A DNA stretch of 64,000 bases from Verticillium longisporum (Eukaryota; Ascomycota; Sordariomycetes; Glomerellales; Plectosphaerellaceae), in assembly GCA_019188255.1 (NCBI GenBank), contig JAETXT010000008.1, forward strand, positions 3,410,001 to 3,474,000, written 5' to 3'. Both the position numbers and the translations under genes were made by a program. The notes beneath the pieces are model-generated. The model saw only the letters and a list, made by a program, of their open reading frames with translations. It was not told where the DNA came from and did no database searches. This document shows positions 47,840 through 61,085 of this stretch, piece by piece (position 1 is the first letter of the stretch; each line of letters starts with the position of its first letter).

Positions 47840-50800
47840 CTACCGCCTCCTCATAATACTATATCCCTATAATATCTAATCTTATTCCTATAATTAGCTC
47901 GTCTTCTATAGTATTCCTATAATTAATTAAACTCTTATCCCGTAGTATCTATTACTAGATCTCGTTTATATAATCGATTTATATTCTACGCTATATCTAT
48001 TCGAAGTATAGTTTCTTAAAATCTATTCTAATAACGCTTCTTAATTAGCGTATTAATATCTATTCTAGCGCGCTTCCTATTACTAGTCTACGCTAGTTCA
48101 TCGTTACTACTTAGGGTATCTAGTTCCGTAGGCGGAATAATTACTCTAGTCCTAGTCTTACTCCTAGTTATAGTTAATAGCTTAGCCGTAGTAGACGACG
48201 GTTCTATAATAGCGAGTAGCGTAGACAGTAGTATAGTAATAGACGTTTTAGCTAATATAGGTCGTAGAGATAAACTCTATATTAGTAACCACGCTTTCTA
48301 TTAGAATAGGGCTTATATTACTTTAATTAATAATAATCGTCTAGAATATAGTCTAATTAGTTACGCTAATAGGACCTTTATTAATATATCTAAGTCTACT
48401 ATTAATAACGATTATATTAATAATAATAATATTAATAATCGTCGTTCTATAATAGATATTAGAGAGATTAAAGACTAAGTCCTATTATTTACTCCTCCTA
48501 TAATATCCTCTAAAGTCTTTATTTTATTATAAATTAACTTTATTAATATATATATATTAATTAAGGAAATATTATATTATATTAATTTAGTACGGAGTTA
48601 TAAGATATTTACTATTAGGCCGTCTATACGATTTAGGATCGTAATCTATATAATAATAATATCCTTTTACTTATCTATAATCTATTATAATAGAGCTATT
48701 ATCGATCTATTCCTTATATCGGGCGCGGATTCTATATAACCCGATATCTTATCGTCCCCCTAACTACTATTATTACGATTATCTATAAAAGTAAAAACTA
48801 ATTTAATAATCCTATTAACGATTATATATTATCCCTTTAATAAGTCTATCTAGGTATATAAGAGCTATTATCTATCTAATATATAGAGGTCTTCCTTATT
48901 ATTATATAGGAATAACTAATTCTTATTTATCTTATTAAGTACTAAGATTAGGACGTCTAATAAGGTTATTATAGGGAAAGGTAGAGAGACGTCGTTCTAT
49001 TCGAATCGGTAATAAGCTCTACTATATCTCTATTAGCGGATCTTTAATATAAATTTACCCCTTTCTATTATATCTATTACTATAAATAATTAACTTAAGT
49101 AATTACCGCTATCCTTCTAGATACTATTTAGGAAAAAGAGCTATTCTTAGTAGATTTATAATAGCTCGCTAGGTTCTAAAAGGTTCTATATAAATATATT
49201 TACTTTAATAATAAATTAATATATAGCTTATAATTAAATAAATCGTTCTTCTCCTAGCTATTTATTAAGGAATAGTATCTCTCTTATATTAGCTTAATAA
49301 CGTAGATTATATATAGCGCTCTTAATTACTCTATATAGGAGCGGGTATCTAATTATTAAGTACAAAAGTACTTATCTAATTATTCTCGCTTAGAATATAA
49401 TTCTATAGCTTAGGTATAAGCGTATATATTTAATAAAACGGAGGATATATTTCTCGCCCTTATATTAATCCTCTAGGATTAAGGTCTATTAAAAGTATAG
49501 CTAGATATTACGTTTATATCCTTTAATCTTTATCTAGAAGACGTTATATTCTTTCCTAGGGATAAGGTAGATAAGGGTATCTATAGCTATAAACGCTAAT
49601 ATCGATATAACTCCCTATTCTTTATTATAGATCTATAAAAAGACTAAATAATTATTAATATATCTCTTTCTAGGTATAGTATAGATATATTTAATTACTC
49701 TATCTATCCTATTATTAATATTATATTTATATCTCTAGACCTCGAGTCTTACCTAGGGTCTACTCTTATCGTCTAGAAATATTATCTCTAAGTATTATAC
49801 TTCTAGTAATTCTAGGTCCTCTATATCTAAGTCCTATATATTAAATATCTATAATTCCCGTAATAGATTTACGAGGCTTTTAGCCTTAGCTTTACCTTTC
49901 TTTACTTTAAGCGTCGATATTCTTAGTAGAGGGATCTCCTCTATATCGCTATCGCTTCCTAATTAAGAGCTAAGAGTAGTTTCCCTATTATTATAGGTAT
50001 CTATAACTAAGTCTATCGTATTATTCTAAGTAAAGAGGTTAATTCTATTATTATAAGTAAAGGGGTTTAATTCTATTTATAATAGCTTACGTTTTTCTAA
50101 GCGCTTCGTTTACCTTATAAGCATATTTAGTTATTACTTTAACTCTAGCTTTAGCTTATTCCTATACCTATTATATATATTCCTTTATCTATTTAATATT
50201 TAGAATTATCTTTATTAATAAATATAATCTTAATATAATAAGGATAAATTATAAATTCTTAATATAAAATCTAGAGTACTATTCCATAGCTTAAAGGTAT
50301 TTTAATCGTAATTATAATAATAGCGTAAAAGGGTTAATATTAGAATAGGATAAATATAAGAGAGTTAATAGGTCTAAGAATTAAAGTAAATATCTTATAA
50401 TAATTCCTTCCTTCGTTCTTCCCTATAATCTTATATATTAATCTTATTTATTTAAGTATTTTCTATTTACCTATCCTATTAAAACTATCTTATTAAAACT
50501 ACTACTTAGTCTTAATAATTAGATCCTTACTTCGATATTAATTAATAGAATCTAATTAATAATAATTATCTCTAATTCCTAATAATCGTCTCGCTATATC
50601 TCCGAGTCCTTTATTAAATATCTTATCTCGTATTTATATAATAGGTCGTTCGCTATATATAATATATCTATATAATATACTTATTTATTAAATTTATTCC
50701 CCTAGCCTTTCTATTTAACTAGATATTATAAATATAATCGCCCTAATAACTATCTTATATATTTATCTAATAATCTACTAACTTCGTGTTATTCTCTATC

Positions 50801-53800
50801 CTCTTCTAATATAATAGGTTTAATAGTAGACGATTATCGTACTTAGGGATTATCGTTAAGGGGATAAAGGATTAGCTATTTAATAGATATTATATTATAT
50901 ATTCTCTATTTAGCTAGGAACTTTAGTTTATATATTAAGGAACCCTTCTTCTCTAGGATCTTAAAGGGTCTAATTTATTATTAACTCTATTTCCTCGGGG
51001 GTCTACCTAGAAACTTATATCCCTCGTTTAGTCTAAAGAATACTTTATTATTAACCTTAAAGTATATTAAATAGTATCTCCTATTATAAGTCCTTTTTAC
51101 CTCCGCTTAAGTATAGGCTATAGAGGCCTACGCCTCTTATTAATATAGCTTTCTTATAATATCGACTATTTCCCTATCCTAGGTCCCTATTAATAGCTAA
51201 TCTATAGCTATTATAGGTTTAAATCCTAAGAATAGCTTATTCGAGGCGTAATTAATAATATACTATTTAGTATTATTAAGAATAAACTAGAGCGGAATTA
51301 AGATATCTAATTAGAGTATATTAGAGGATAATATATAATATCTTAGCGTAATCTCTACTATCTAATTCTTCTACTTAGATAAGCTATTAATTTATAGATA
51401 TTATATTATCGAAAATAGTAGGTTTACTTCGAATACCTTAAATACGTTCTTTTAAAATAATCCTATAAACTTTAAATCTTTATCCGAAATAATTATTAAT
51501 AAGAGACCCTAATCTATTATTAAGAGGGCTCTTACGAATAATATTCCCTAGCTTCTAGTATTATATTTAGTATTACTTAGGATAAATAGTATTTTTTTCG
51601 AGTATATATCTATTATAGTTATTATTAAATCTAAGAATTATATTTTAGACTCTAATAACCTCTAGAAGGAGAACTATATTAGTATTTTAGGTAGTTTAAT
51701 TATAAAATCGATTATAATTATATAGAATAGCTTTATTAGAGTTTATATAGGTTATAGTTCTCCTAGAGGCTTATCCCTATATATAGCGAATATAAGGTAT
51801 TCTAGAGAATATCTCTATTATTTCTTAATTATTTATCGTTTACTTTTAAACTATACCCTATCGAGCTTATAGAATATCTTATTAGGACCGAAATAGTATC
51901 CCCGATTATATATTATCTATAATAGTTCTAGGACGATTACTTTTAATATATATAATCGTCGCTTATCGATCTTAGGTTTAATATTATAAAATAGGCTATC
52001 TTTTTCTTTAAATATTAATAGATTAATCTTTAGCCTATATCTACGATTCCTTAATTCCCGAATCTACTATAATAGGTTCTCGTAATAAATATCTATTTAA
52101 TACCTATCTTTAATTTTCTATTAGAATATTATAGATATCTCTATATATAAGCTTAATAGATATATTACGTCGTCCTATATATTATCTAACTCGTATCCGA
52201 TTCTTATTTATAATTCAGTCTCCTATTTCTATAGATATAACTCGTCCTTTATAATAAATAGCCTTAAAAGAGCGTCTAGAATTAAGTTCGTCTTACTTAA
52301 TATATATACTATATTAAGGCGGAATTAACTTAGGTAAATCACTATTAATATAAGCCTTAGGTTAGCCTTATTAATATCTACTATAATAAAGCTAATATAA
52401 TTAACGATTCCTCTTAGCGCTTAATAGTCTATTAATATAATTACTAAATATTAATATAACTAGATTAATATCTATAGCTTTCTTACTACTTATACTAAAT
52501 AGGCTATCTCTAGCTCTATAGCCTTAGCTAGGGCTTTAGACTTTATAGTTAATCTACTAAGAAATATAACTAGCTATATAGCTTTATTAGAGATATATTT
52601 ACTATCTTAATAAATATCTATATAGAAGACGAAGAATTTAAAGCTTTTATTATTAATATCTATCTTAAAGAATATAATCTTATTAAAGTCGTAATAGTAT
52701 AATAGAATCGGTCGTATTAGTAATTCCTATAATATATAGAATACCTTCTTTTCTTCCTCTATTAAGATAAAGGTCCGCTTTAAAGTATATACTATTTAAA
52801 TATATTTATTTATCTTCTTCTAAAAGTCGACTTTACCCTCCTCGTAGAGTTATTTAAGTAATACTATCTTCCTATCTTCTAGTAGTTTTACTCTTAGTTA
52901 GTAATATAATATAAATTAGCGTAATTATCTTATTATTCCTAGATATATCTCTAAATCTAATAATAATATTAGGTATTTTAATTTAATAATAGCTATTAAC
53001 TTCTCTATTATAATCGATAGTCCTAATATATTAATTTAAAATCTTAGTAATATTATAGAGGGGTATATATAGAATAACTTTAAAGGGCTTAAAGTAAATC
53101 TAGATTCTTCGAAAAGATTAAAGATAATTCGTAAATATTCTATATATTCCTCGAAAGAATTATTAAAGATTACTATATTATCGATATATATTTACGCGAA
53201 TCGTTTATATAGGTATAGCTTCTAATCTATAAAGTATTATATATATATTAGCGAATTCCTATATCCTATTAATACTATATAAAACTTCTCTAGTTTACGG
53301 GGACTAGTAATTATTATCTAATCCTTATAAGCGCTATAGATTAATAATTAATAGAAGAAGGCGGATATATTAAATATTAATAAGAAGGTCTTCCTATATA
53401 GGCTATTAATAATTTCCTCCTATAATAATACTAGATAATTATCTAGAATTAATATATTATTTAATTATTTAAGGTTTATTACGATTCTACTTTTATAAAT
53501 ACTATTAACTATTTACTATACTATAAAGACTAAATAGCTAAATAGAATTAGTTATTTTATCTATTCTAATCTTCCTAGTTTATATATCTTATCGAATTTC
53601 TCGTTAAAAAGCTATTAATCCTCGACCCCTAAAGGGTATACCCTAGAGCCTAGTTTCTTAGACTACTATCTATCTACTAGGTCTATTCTTATATAATCCT
53701 TATCTAATATAGGAATAACTCCGTAGTCTCTCTAATAATCGAAGGATTCTAGAAGCTATTTAATTTAATCCGCTTATAATACGTTCTCTATATAAATACT

Positions 53801-56800
53801 AACTCCCTCTTATATAGATATCTCCTTAACGTCTCTAGGGCGTTTAGCTCCTAAGGATAGCTTAAATTTACGTAATTCCTTAGGTTCCCCGCCTATTATA
53901 GTCTCCTCTATAGTATTAGTTATTTTTTCTATAAAGAAAGCTAATACTATATTATTATCTAGATTAAACTCTTAATAGCTATATATTACCTTAGCCGTAT
54001 ATTAATCCGCTAAGAAGCTTCCTTTTAAATTTATATCTTTAATATATCCTAATCGAGTATTCTAATCGATTTTTACTATATCTTCGAAATTATTAATTAT
54101 AAATATAAAATATAATCTAAAATAGGATATCTAATATAATTATATTAAAGGGTTATCGGCTATAAAGGTATATTCCTATTTAATCCTATATTTATTATAT
54201 TTCGGGAGGCTATTATATCTTACTAGTACTCTAATAACCGACTTTAATAATAGAATAGCCTAGGACGTCGCTACTACTCTTCTCTTAACTAGATTAGACT
54301 TAGACTTATACGAGAATAGTATCCGTATCCTATAATAATAATTAAAGATTAGATCGTTAAAGCTAAAGAGTATATCTACTCCGTACTAATCGAGGAATTC
54401 GTATCCTAGTAGTAGCTTTAATACTACATTCCGTATATATTATACTATAATAGTTATATATCTAAATACCCTTATATCCTATCTACCTATAAGGCTAGGA
54501 ATATATAAATCGAAAGTCGCTTTATAATCTAGTTCGATTTATATATTATTAATACCTTAAACGGTTTTCTTCTCTAATATATCGATTATTATATTCTTAT
54601 TAAATTCCGTAAACTAGTCTTAGTCTACGATTATTCTAGAATATATAGAATCTACTATAACGTAATACTATTTACCTCTTAGTTCGAATAATACTAGAAA
54701 GGAGTAATATCTATATCCCGACTTTCTTCTAATATATTAGCTACTTTTAAATCGTATTAAGCTCTAGGCTTCGATAATATCGTCTTCGTTAAATACTAGG
54801 AATATAATCTTTATTAGAAATACTATCTCTATTAGAAATACTATCTCTATTAGCTTCTCTTTTATAGCTTACTTATTAATAGCGCTCCGTTCTACTTTTA
54901 TAATCTATCTTTTAGTAATATCCTGCTTTTTTATTTATAGGCCTTAACCCTTAGGTTTTAGCTAAATATAATTATTAGCGAAGACGTAATCTATAAATAA
55001 TCTTCTCGATATAAAGTTCCTCTTATATTTATAGTAGCGTTATAGAGTATATTATCGTTATAGAGGTTTATTAATTAGCGTAGAATAATAAGAGGAAATA
55101 GTAGTATTATAGTTAATACGATCTAATATTCTCTATTTATCTTCTTATATTAAGAAAACCTCTTTAGCTATCTCGTAGCTATCCTATTATAAGTCCTATT
55201 TATTCTTTTAAGAGTCTTAATCGATTAAATAGACGTATACGTAATTCGTTTAATTATTATCGTATTTAGTCTATCTTCGATATAATCTACGTATCTCCGC
55301 TTATTATCTATTAAAGGTATAGCCTCTATATATAAATATAATTTCTCCTTAGAATAAACCTCTAATAGTATTACCTCCTTAAGGGAAGTTATCTCTAGTA
55401 TTATCGTATTTATTTTAGTAATTCCAGCTATTATACTTATTCCTATAATAAGAGTTATTTCTATTATTAGACTAGGTCTCGTATCTATATCCATTCTAGC
55501 TACGTCCTTAATAAGAATTAGCTTCGTAGTAATTATTAGCGTTATAGCGGTTACTATTATATCTCTATTAATCTAGGCGGTAGGAGTTATATATTAGGAA
55601 GGTAACTCTATCTAGACCGTTATTACGACTATTATCCTCGTCGAAGTCTTCTTTAATAGCGTATATTATTATTAGCCGTCTAGTATCTAATAGAGCTAAG
55701 TCTCTTTAAAGTAGTTTAGCCTTATCCTAAGTATCTCTAATAAATAAATCAATAATAGTATTTAAGTTTAGTTTAAGTAAGTATATTATTAGATTACTAT
55801 TAATCTTAAAGTAGGCTTAATTTAGTTATATTAATAGATTATTTATTCCTATAGCGTTATATAATTAGATTTTATCTAATATAAACTTCTATAAATCCTT
55901 ACTTATATAGATATCCTATCTAGTATACTAGTAAGCGTTTAGTAGTTTAGTAGCCTTTATAGAGTCTAGGGCGAATTAGTATCTAAGGAGTCGCTTCTAT
56001 ATATTAAATCTAATATAAAGTCTTTATTTTTCGTCTTCTATTAATATAATATACTATACTTTAGCTAAACCTAATAATAATTATAATAGACTATATACTA
56101 TTATAGCCTATCTCTTAAGCGTATCGGCTTAGTTATTTATAGAGTCTAGAAATATATCTACGTCTATCTAATATACGTCTCGGCTAATAATATAAATTAA
56201 AGAGTTCTCGTTTTTATTAGAGTCTAGTTTATAATCTAAATAGAAATACTTATATATTAATACCTTCTAGTTATTAGAACTTAGTCCCTAGTTTACGTTA
56301 TTAACCTGGATTTATATTTATAGGATCTCTATTATAATAGCTAGTTATTATTAAGTAGTTATAGGCGTAGAGCTTATCTAATTCTATTCTATTATAGCTA
56401 ATTATCCGATTAATAGAGATAACGAATCTTATCTAATAGATAGGGATAATAACTCTTATCCGATTAATAGGGATAGCGATTACGATATTATAGTATCCTC
56501 TATTATAAGAATAGGGTTTATCTTTATAGAATATTTCCTAATAACGACCTTACCCTCGATTTCCTTAGTTTACTTAAAGATTATTATCTAATATCGGTCT
56601 TTAACGTCTATTTCCTAGAGTATAGCTTTATTATTATTTAGACTCTTCTATTAATTAATTAGTTTAGCGTATCGTGCTTATAGTATCCTCGTTATCTACG
56701 AGAAAGCTATCTTAACTTAATAATAATCTATTATTTACTTTAGCGGATATCGGTATATACTTTATAACGACGATAACGAAGCTAATATAGCTCTATAGCT

Positions 56801-57213
56801 TATAAGTATAAATTACTATTCTTAAGGAATAGGGGAGAGCTTACTAAATACTAAAACTATAGATAAGTCTACTAGAGGTACTTTAATGGCTTAGTCTTAA
56901 TAGTCTTTAGCCTAGTAATATAGCTAATATACTTTAACTATCGTCGTATCCGATATAGGCGGGTTCTAGGTAGGGAGGACTTAAATCTAATAATATAGAG
57001 GAGATAAAACTTAATAGACTTAATATAGATTTAATAGAGATTTAATAATAGTAGGCTAGGAGGGGTCGTTAATTAGTCTTATAATTAATATATTTAGACT
57101 CCTATCTCTTCGTTAATCTAATAATAGATAGACGTCTATTAATAATAGTCTATTATCTTTAATAGAAATTTTAGGATTATATAATAGAGCGAACGGAGTC
57201 TAGTTATTATTAT

Positions 57214-57395
57214 TATTAAGACCTTATATTAGGGGTACGTTTATAATAATAAAAAGAATTAAAGTCTTTAACTAAAGCTATCTAGGCTACGGCCCTTATA
57301 AATAGAGTAGGGTGCTCCGACCTAGGACTCTAGCAGAGTCTAATTCCGCTAGGAGCCCTAGGCTAGAGCACCTTCCACTAGAGGTGCCTCTAATA
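57214..57395 (-). repeat. Family B 5' LTR of copy 2 (182 bp)
   Basis: Same length and same internal gap as the other LTR of this copy, which shows that the two belong together. Hairpin conserved. Confidence 0.88.
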
Positions 57396-59055
57396 ATTAA
57401 ATTCCTAAATTAATTATTAATAAATTATTATATAAAGAAAATAAAGAAATAAAAATAGAATTTTAATATTAAGCTTTAATAATATTATTAATATATTAAT
57501 TAAATAATATAATAATATTTTATAATTATTATTATTAAAATATTAATTCCCTTATATTTTTATTTAAATAAAGGAAAAAATATTTTAAATTATCTATTTC
57601 GCTTAAACTTTTAATAATTAATTTATTAATATTTTTATTATTATTATTATTATTATTTTCCATATTATTATTAATAATTTATATAATCTTCTAAGGAATC
57701 GATTAAGTTCTCTTCACTAAATAATTAAAGGCTAAAGCTAGAATAGAGTATTTAATTAATCCCTTTAAAGTAATAATAGCTTTAAAAGTAGGGGTTCGAG
57801 CTATTAATATATCCTTAAGAGCTTCTAAACTATTAATAATATAATAGAGTTCCTCTTAAGCCTTATAGATATAAGCCTTAATATTAATAACTTTGTTTTC
57901 CTTAATTATTATAAATTTAATAGCTTTCTCTATTATTTTATACTCTTTTACTTCCTTTTTCTTTATAATTATAACTTCTTTCTTAATAATAATACTCTCT
58001 TTCTTATTTACGATAAAGGCTATAATAACTTTAATATTTTTTAAGATATAAAATAATAATTAATTAATAAAGGTATAGCTTAAGTAATCTATACTTTAAA
58101 GATATAAATAAATAAAATTATTATTATTAAAAGTATCTATTAATAGGTCGATAAGCTTAAGGTTAATAAGAATATTAAAATAATTATAAAGTAGCTTAAT
58201 TATATGCTTACTATTTAAGGGGTAATTATATAAATTAATATATAAATAGAGAAGGGCGAATTTAAGAATATCGGCCTCTTAATAATATATAATATATCTA
58301 GGTTAATAAATAATAATAGCTTCTCTAAAGGCCTTATAACTTAGAGGCCGAACTAATTAAAGAAGACTTAATTAGCGAAAGGATATAAAATAATTAGCTA
58401 GGAAACTTATAGATTAATAAAGCTAGAGAGATAATAGTAAATATATATAGGATATCTTAGCGAATATATATTATATAATTAATAAAAGGGAACCTAGAAA
58501 TATAAATATAATCTATAATATTATAGAAATAGCTATTATTAATTAAGTGTAAAGGTATAGGGCTAAGGGCCTAGATTAGGGAAAGTAATTAGATTAGCGA
58601 ATGGTTAATAAGCTATTATATTAACTTTAACTTATCGAGGCTATCGAGTATAGCCTCGATTTCTCCTTTTAAACTAGGGCTTATCGCTAAAGCATTTATA
58701 ATAATATCTTAATTAATAAAAGGATATAAAATAAAAGGCTAAGAAACTTATAGATTAATAAAGCTAAAGAGATAATAATAAATATATTAAGGATATTTTA
58801 GCGAATAGATATTATATAATTAATAAAGGGGAACCTAAAAATTTAAATATAATTTATAATATTATAGAAATCGCTATTATTAATTAAATCGATAATAATT
58901 TTAGATATTTTTTTAAAATATTTAATTATTTTAGTAAAACGAGAGAGATAATAAATATATTATTTTAATAAATAATTATATAAAATTATACCCTCGATAG
59001 TATATATTTAATTATAGACCTCTTATTAAATAAACTAAATAATTTTATAAAAAGG
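57396..59055 (-). pseudogene. Antisense gene C of element A3, rearranged, with a partial LTR
   Basis: 57396-58547 continues the family A sequence interrupted by family B and matches 30915-32064. It is followed by a 162-bp partial family A LTR (58548-58709, minus strand, with an unmutated ...CCTTTACA end), then by a second gene C fragment (58710-59055) that repeats part of the first (compare 31888-32230). A recombination junction, with RIP throughout. Confidence 0.6.
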
Positions 59056-59252
59056 TATAAAGGTATAGGGCTAAGGGCCTAGATTAGGGAAAGTAATTAG
59101 ATCGGCGAATAGTCAGTAAGCTATTATATTAACTTTAACTTATCGAGGCTATCGAGTATAGCCTCGACTTCTCCTTTTAAATTAGGGCTTATCGCTAAAG
59201 CATCTACGATAATATAAATAGGGGTTAGGTTCCTAACGTCTAATTCCTTATA
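59056..59252 (-). repeat. Family A 3' LTR (197 bp) of leftward element
   Basis: Full-length LTR. On the minus strand it is the downstream LTR of the element whose pol occupies 61130-64000. Flanks show no target duplication. Confidence 0.85.
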
Positions 59253-59450
59253 TTACCTCCCCTCCTAGAGGTCTAGTCCCTAGAACTCGTAATACCTTTA
59301 CTAATATATCTTAGTACCTTAATATATTACTTCTTAGGCCTTATTCCCCTATATATCTATAATATAGAGCTAAGTTAAACGTATCGCGGAAATTATAATA
59401 ATAGTAATATTAATAATAGCCTAGAAATAAGTAATAATATAGAATAGTCC
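59253..59450. other. Family A spacer next to the 3' LTR
   Basis: Same sequence as 1423-1600 and, reversed, 41521-41734. It contains the pyrimidine-rich complement of the polypurine tract right after the LTR (TTACCTCCCCTCC). Confidence 0.6.
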
Positions 59451-61085
59451 CTATTACCGATTTATAAGTAATAATTCGTTATACTTATCTTATAAGGTTC
59501 TCTCTATTATACCTATAATTCTCCTAAATCTCGCTATCTTTAGCTTCTTTTAATAATCGATATTCCTATAATTTATCGTATTCCCGTCTTATCTACTTAA
59601 TCCTATATTTATCCTTAAATATCTTAATTATTCTATTTAATTACTATAATATTAAATATTATTTTTTATTTTAACGAAGTATATTTATATAATCCTTAGC
59701 TAGCCTAGGCTTATAATTACTAGCTTCTTAATATTAAGGCCGGGAACCCTTTATATAAATATTATTTTAATAAACTCGCTTTATAGCTAGATATCGAGTA
59801 TATAGCTAGACGTTCTAATATTAAGTATATTATTTACGAGTTTAATAAAAGCGCTTATCTTATTATAAATTCGCTAAATCTTTTAGCTATATTAGCTAAT
59901 AATTATAGATCCCTAAGCCCCTTTATAAGGTTATTAAGTTTATTTAATAGGAGGTCTATAATTATATATATATTAATAAGGGTATAATTTTATATAATTA
60001 TTTATTAAAATAGTATATTCGCTATCTCTCCTATTTTATTAAAGTTATTAAATATTTTAAGAAAATATCGGAAATTATTATTAATTTAATTAATAATAGC
60101 TATTTCTATAATATTATAGGTTATATTTAAACTTTTAAATTCCTTTTAATGTATTATATAATATCTATTCGCTAAAATATCCTTAATATATTTACTATTA
60201 TCTCTTTAGCTTCGCTAATCTATAAGTTTCTTAGCCCTTTATTTTATATCCTTTTACTAATTAAGTCTTTTTTAATGGGTTTAGCCTCTAAGCTATAAAG
60301 CCCTCGAAGAGGCTATCGCTATTCGCTAATCTAAGTATATTATTTATTACTAAGAGGCTAATACCCTCGAACTAGCTTTATTCTAATTATATATCGATTT
60401 ATATAATTATTCTTTAAATAGTAAAGATATTATTAAATTAATTTATAATTACTTTAAACTTCCTATTAATTTTAAGCTTATCGATCTATTAATAAATACC
60501 CTTAATAGTGATAATCCTATTCGCTTACGCTTTTAAAGTATTTATTACTTAGGCTATACCTTTATTAGTTAATCGTCTTCTTATATATCGAAGAATATTA
60601 ATATTATTATAGCCTCTATTATAAACGAGAAAGAGAGTATTATTATTAAGAATGAGGTAATAACTATAAAGAAGAAAGAGATAGAGGAGTATAAAGTAAT
60701 AGAGAAGGCTATTAAACTTATAGCTATTAAGGAGAAAAAGGTAATTAATATTAAAGCTCGTATCTATAAAGCTTAAGCGGAGCTCCGTTATATTATTAAT
60801 AGTTCTAAAGCTTTTAAGGAAGTATTTATAGCTCGAACTCCTATTTCTAAGGCTATTATTACCCTAAAGGGGTCGGCTAAACGCTCTACTCTAGCTCTAG
60901 CCCTTAGCCGCTTAGCGAAGAGAATTTAATTAACTCTTTAGAAGGCTATATAGGATATTAGCGATAATAAAGAAAATAATAATAATAATAATAATAAGAG
61001 CGTTAATAAGCTAATTATTAAGGGTTTAATCGAAATAGATAATTTGGAATAGTATTTCCTTTATTTAAAAGGGATAAAAGGGAGT
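59450..61085 (+). pseudogene. Antisense gene C of a family A element, longest copy
   Basis: Plus-strand relic opposite to pol of the same element. With RIP-type stops read back, the C-terminal third (about 60570-61060) is a continuous frame: a Lys/Glu/Ile-rich likely coiled coil (about 60590-60790), then an S-A-K-R-S...L-A-L-A-L-S-R-L-A-K-R patch (about 60870-60930), an N-K-E-N-N-N run (about 60965-61000) and an acidic end. The opposite strand of the same stretch reads as featureless hydrophobic sequence, which favours the plus strand. The 5' two thirds have no motif I recognise. Not identified. Confidence 0.6.

Larger units (their letters stand above)
47658..57395 (-). mobile_element. Family B LTR retrotransposon copy 2, full length (9.7 kb)
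   Basis: LTRs of 182 bp at both ends (47658-47839 and 57214-57395). Flanks ATTAT / ATTAA match in four of five bases; the uninterrupted family A site (about 30915) reads AATTAAATTCC. Internal order on the minus strand: gag (about 55200-56900), protease, RT (about 52900-53600, RIP-changed form of the YVDD box), RNase H and the tether after it, integrase (about 50700-51500), then about 2 kb of further sequence before the purine tract (minus strand of 47840-47855). RIP has destroyed all frames. The 89-codon open frame at 55225-55494 is a remnant of gag read on the coding strand. Confidence 0.88.

Noticed and set aside
55225..55494. 89-codon minus-strand frame
   Set aside because: A remnant of family B gag between RIP stops, not a separate gene.
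1189..59252. The 197-bp repeats as a satellite or CRISPR-like array
   Set aside because: They are dispersed, in both orientations, with a perfect 5-bp target duplication at the solo copy and retrotransposon internal sequence beside them, so they are LTRs.
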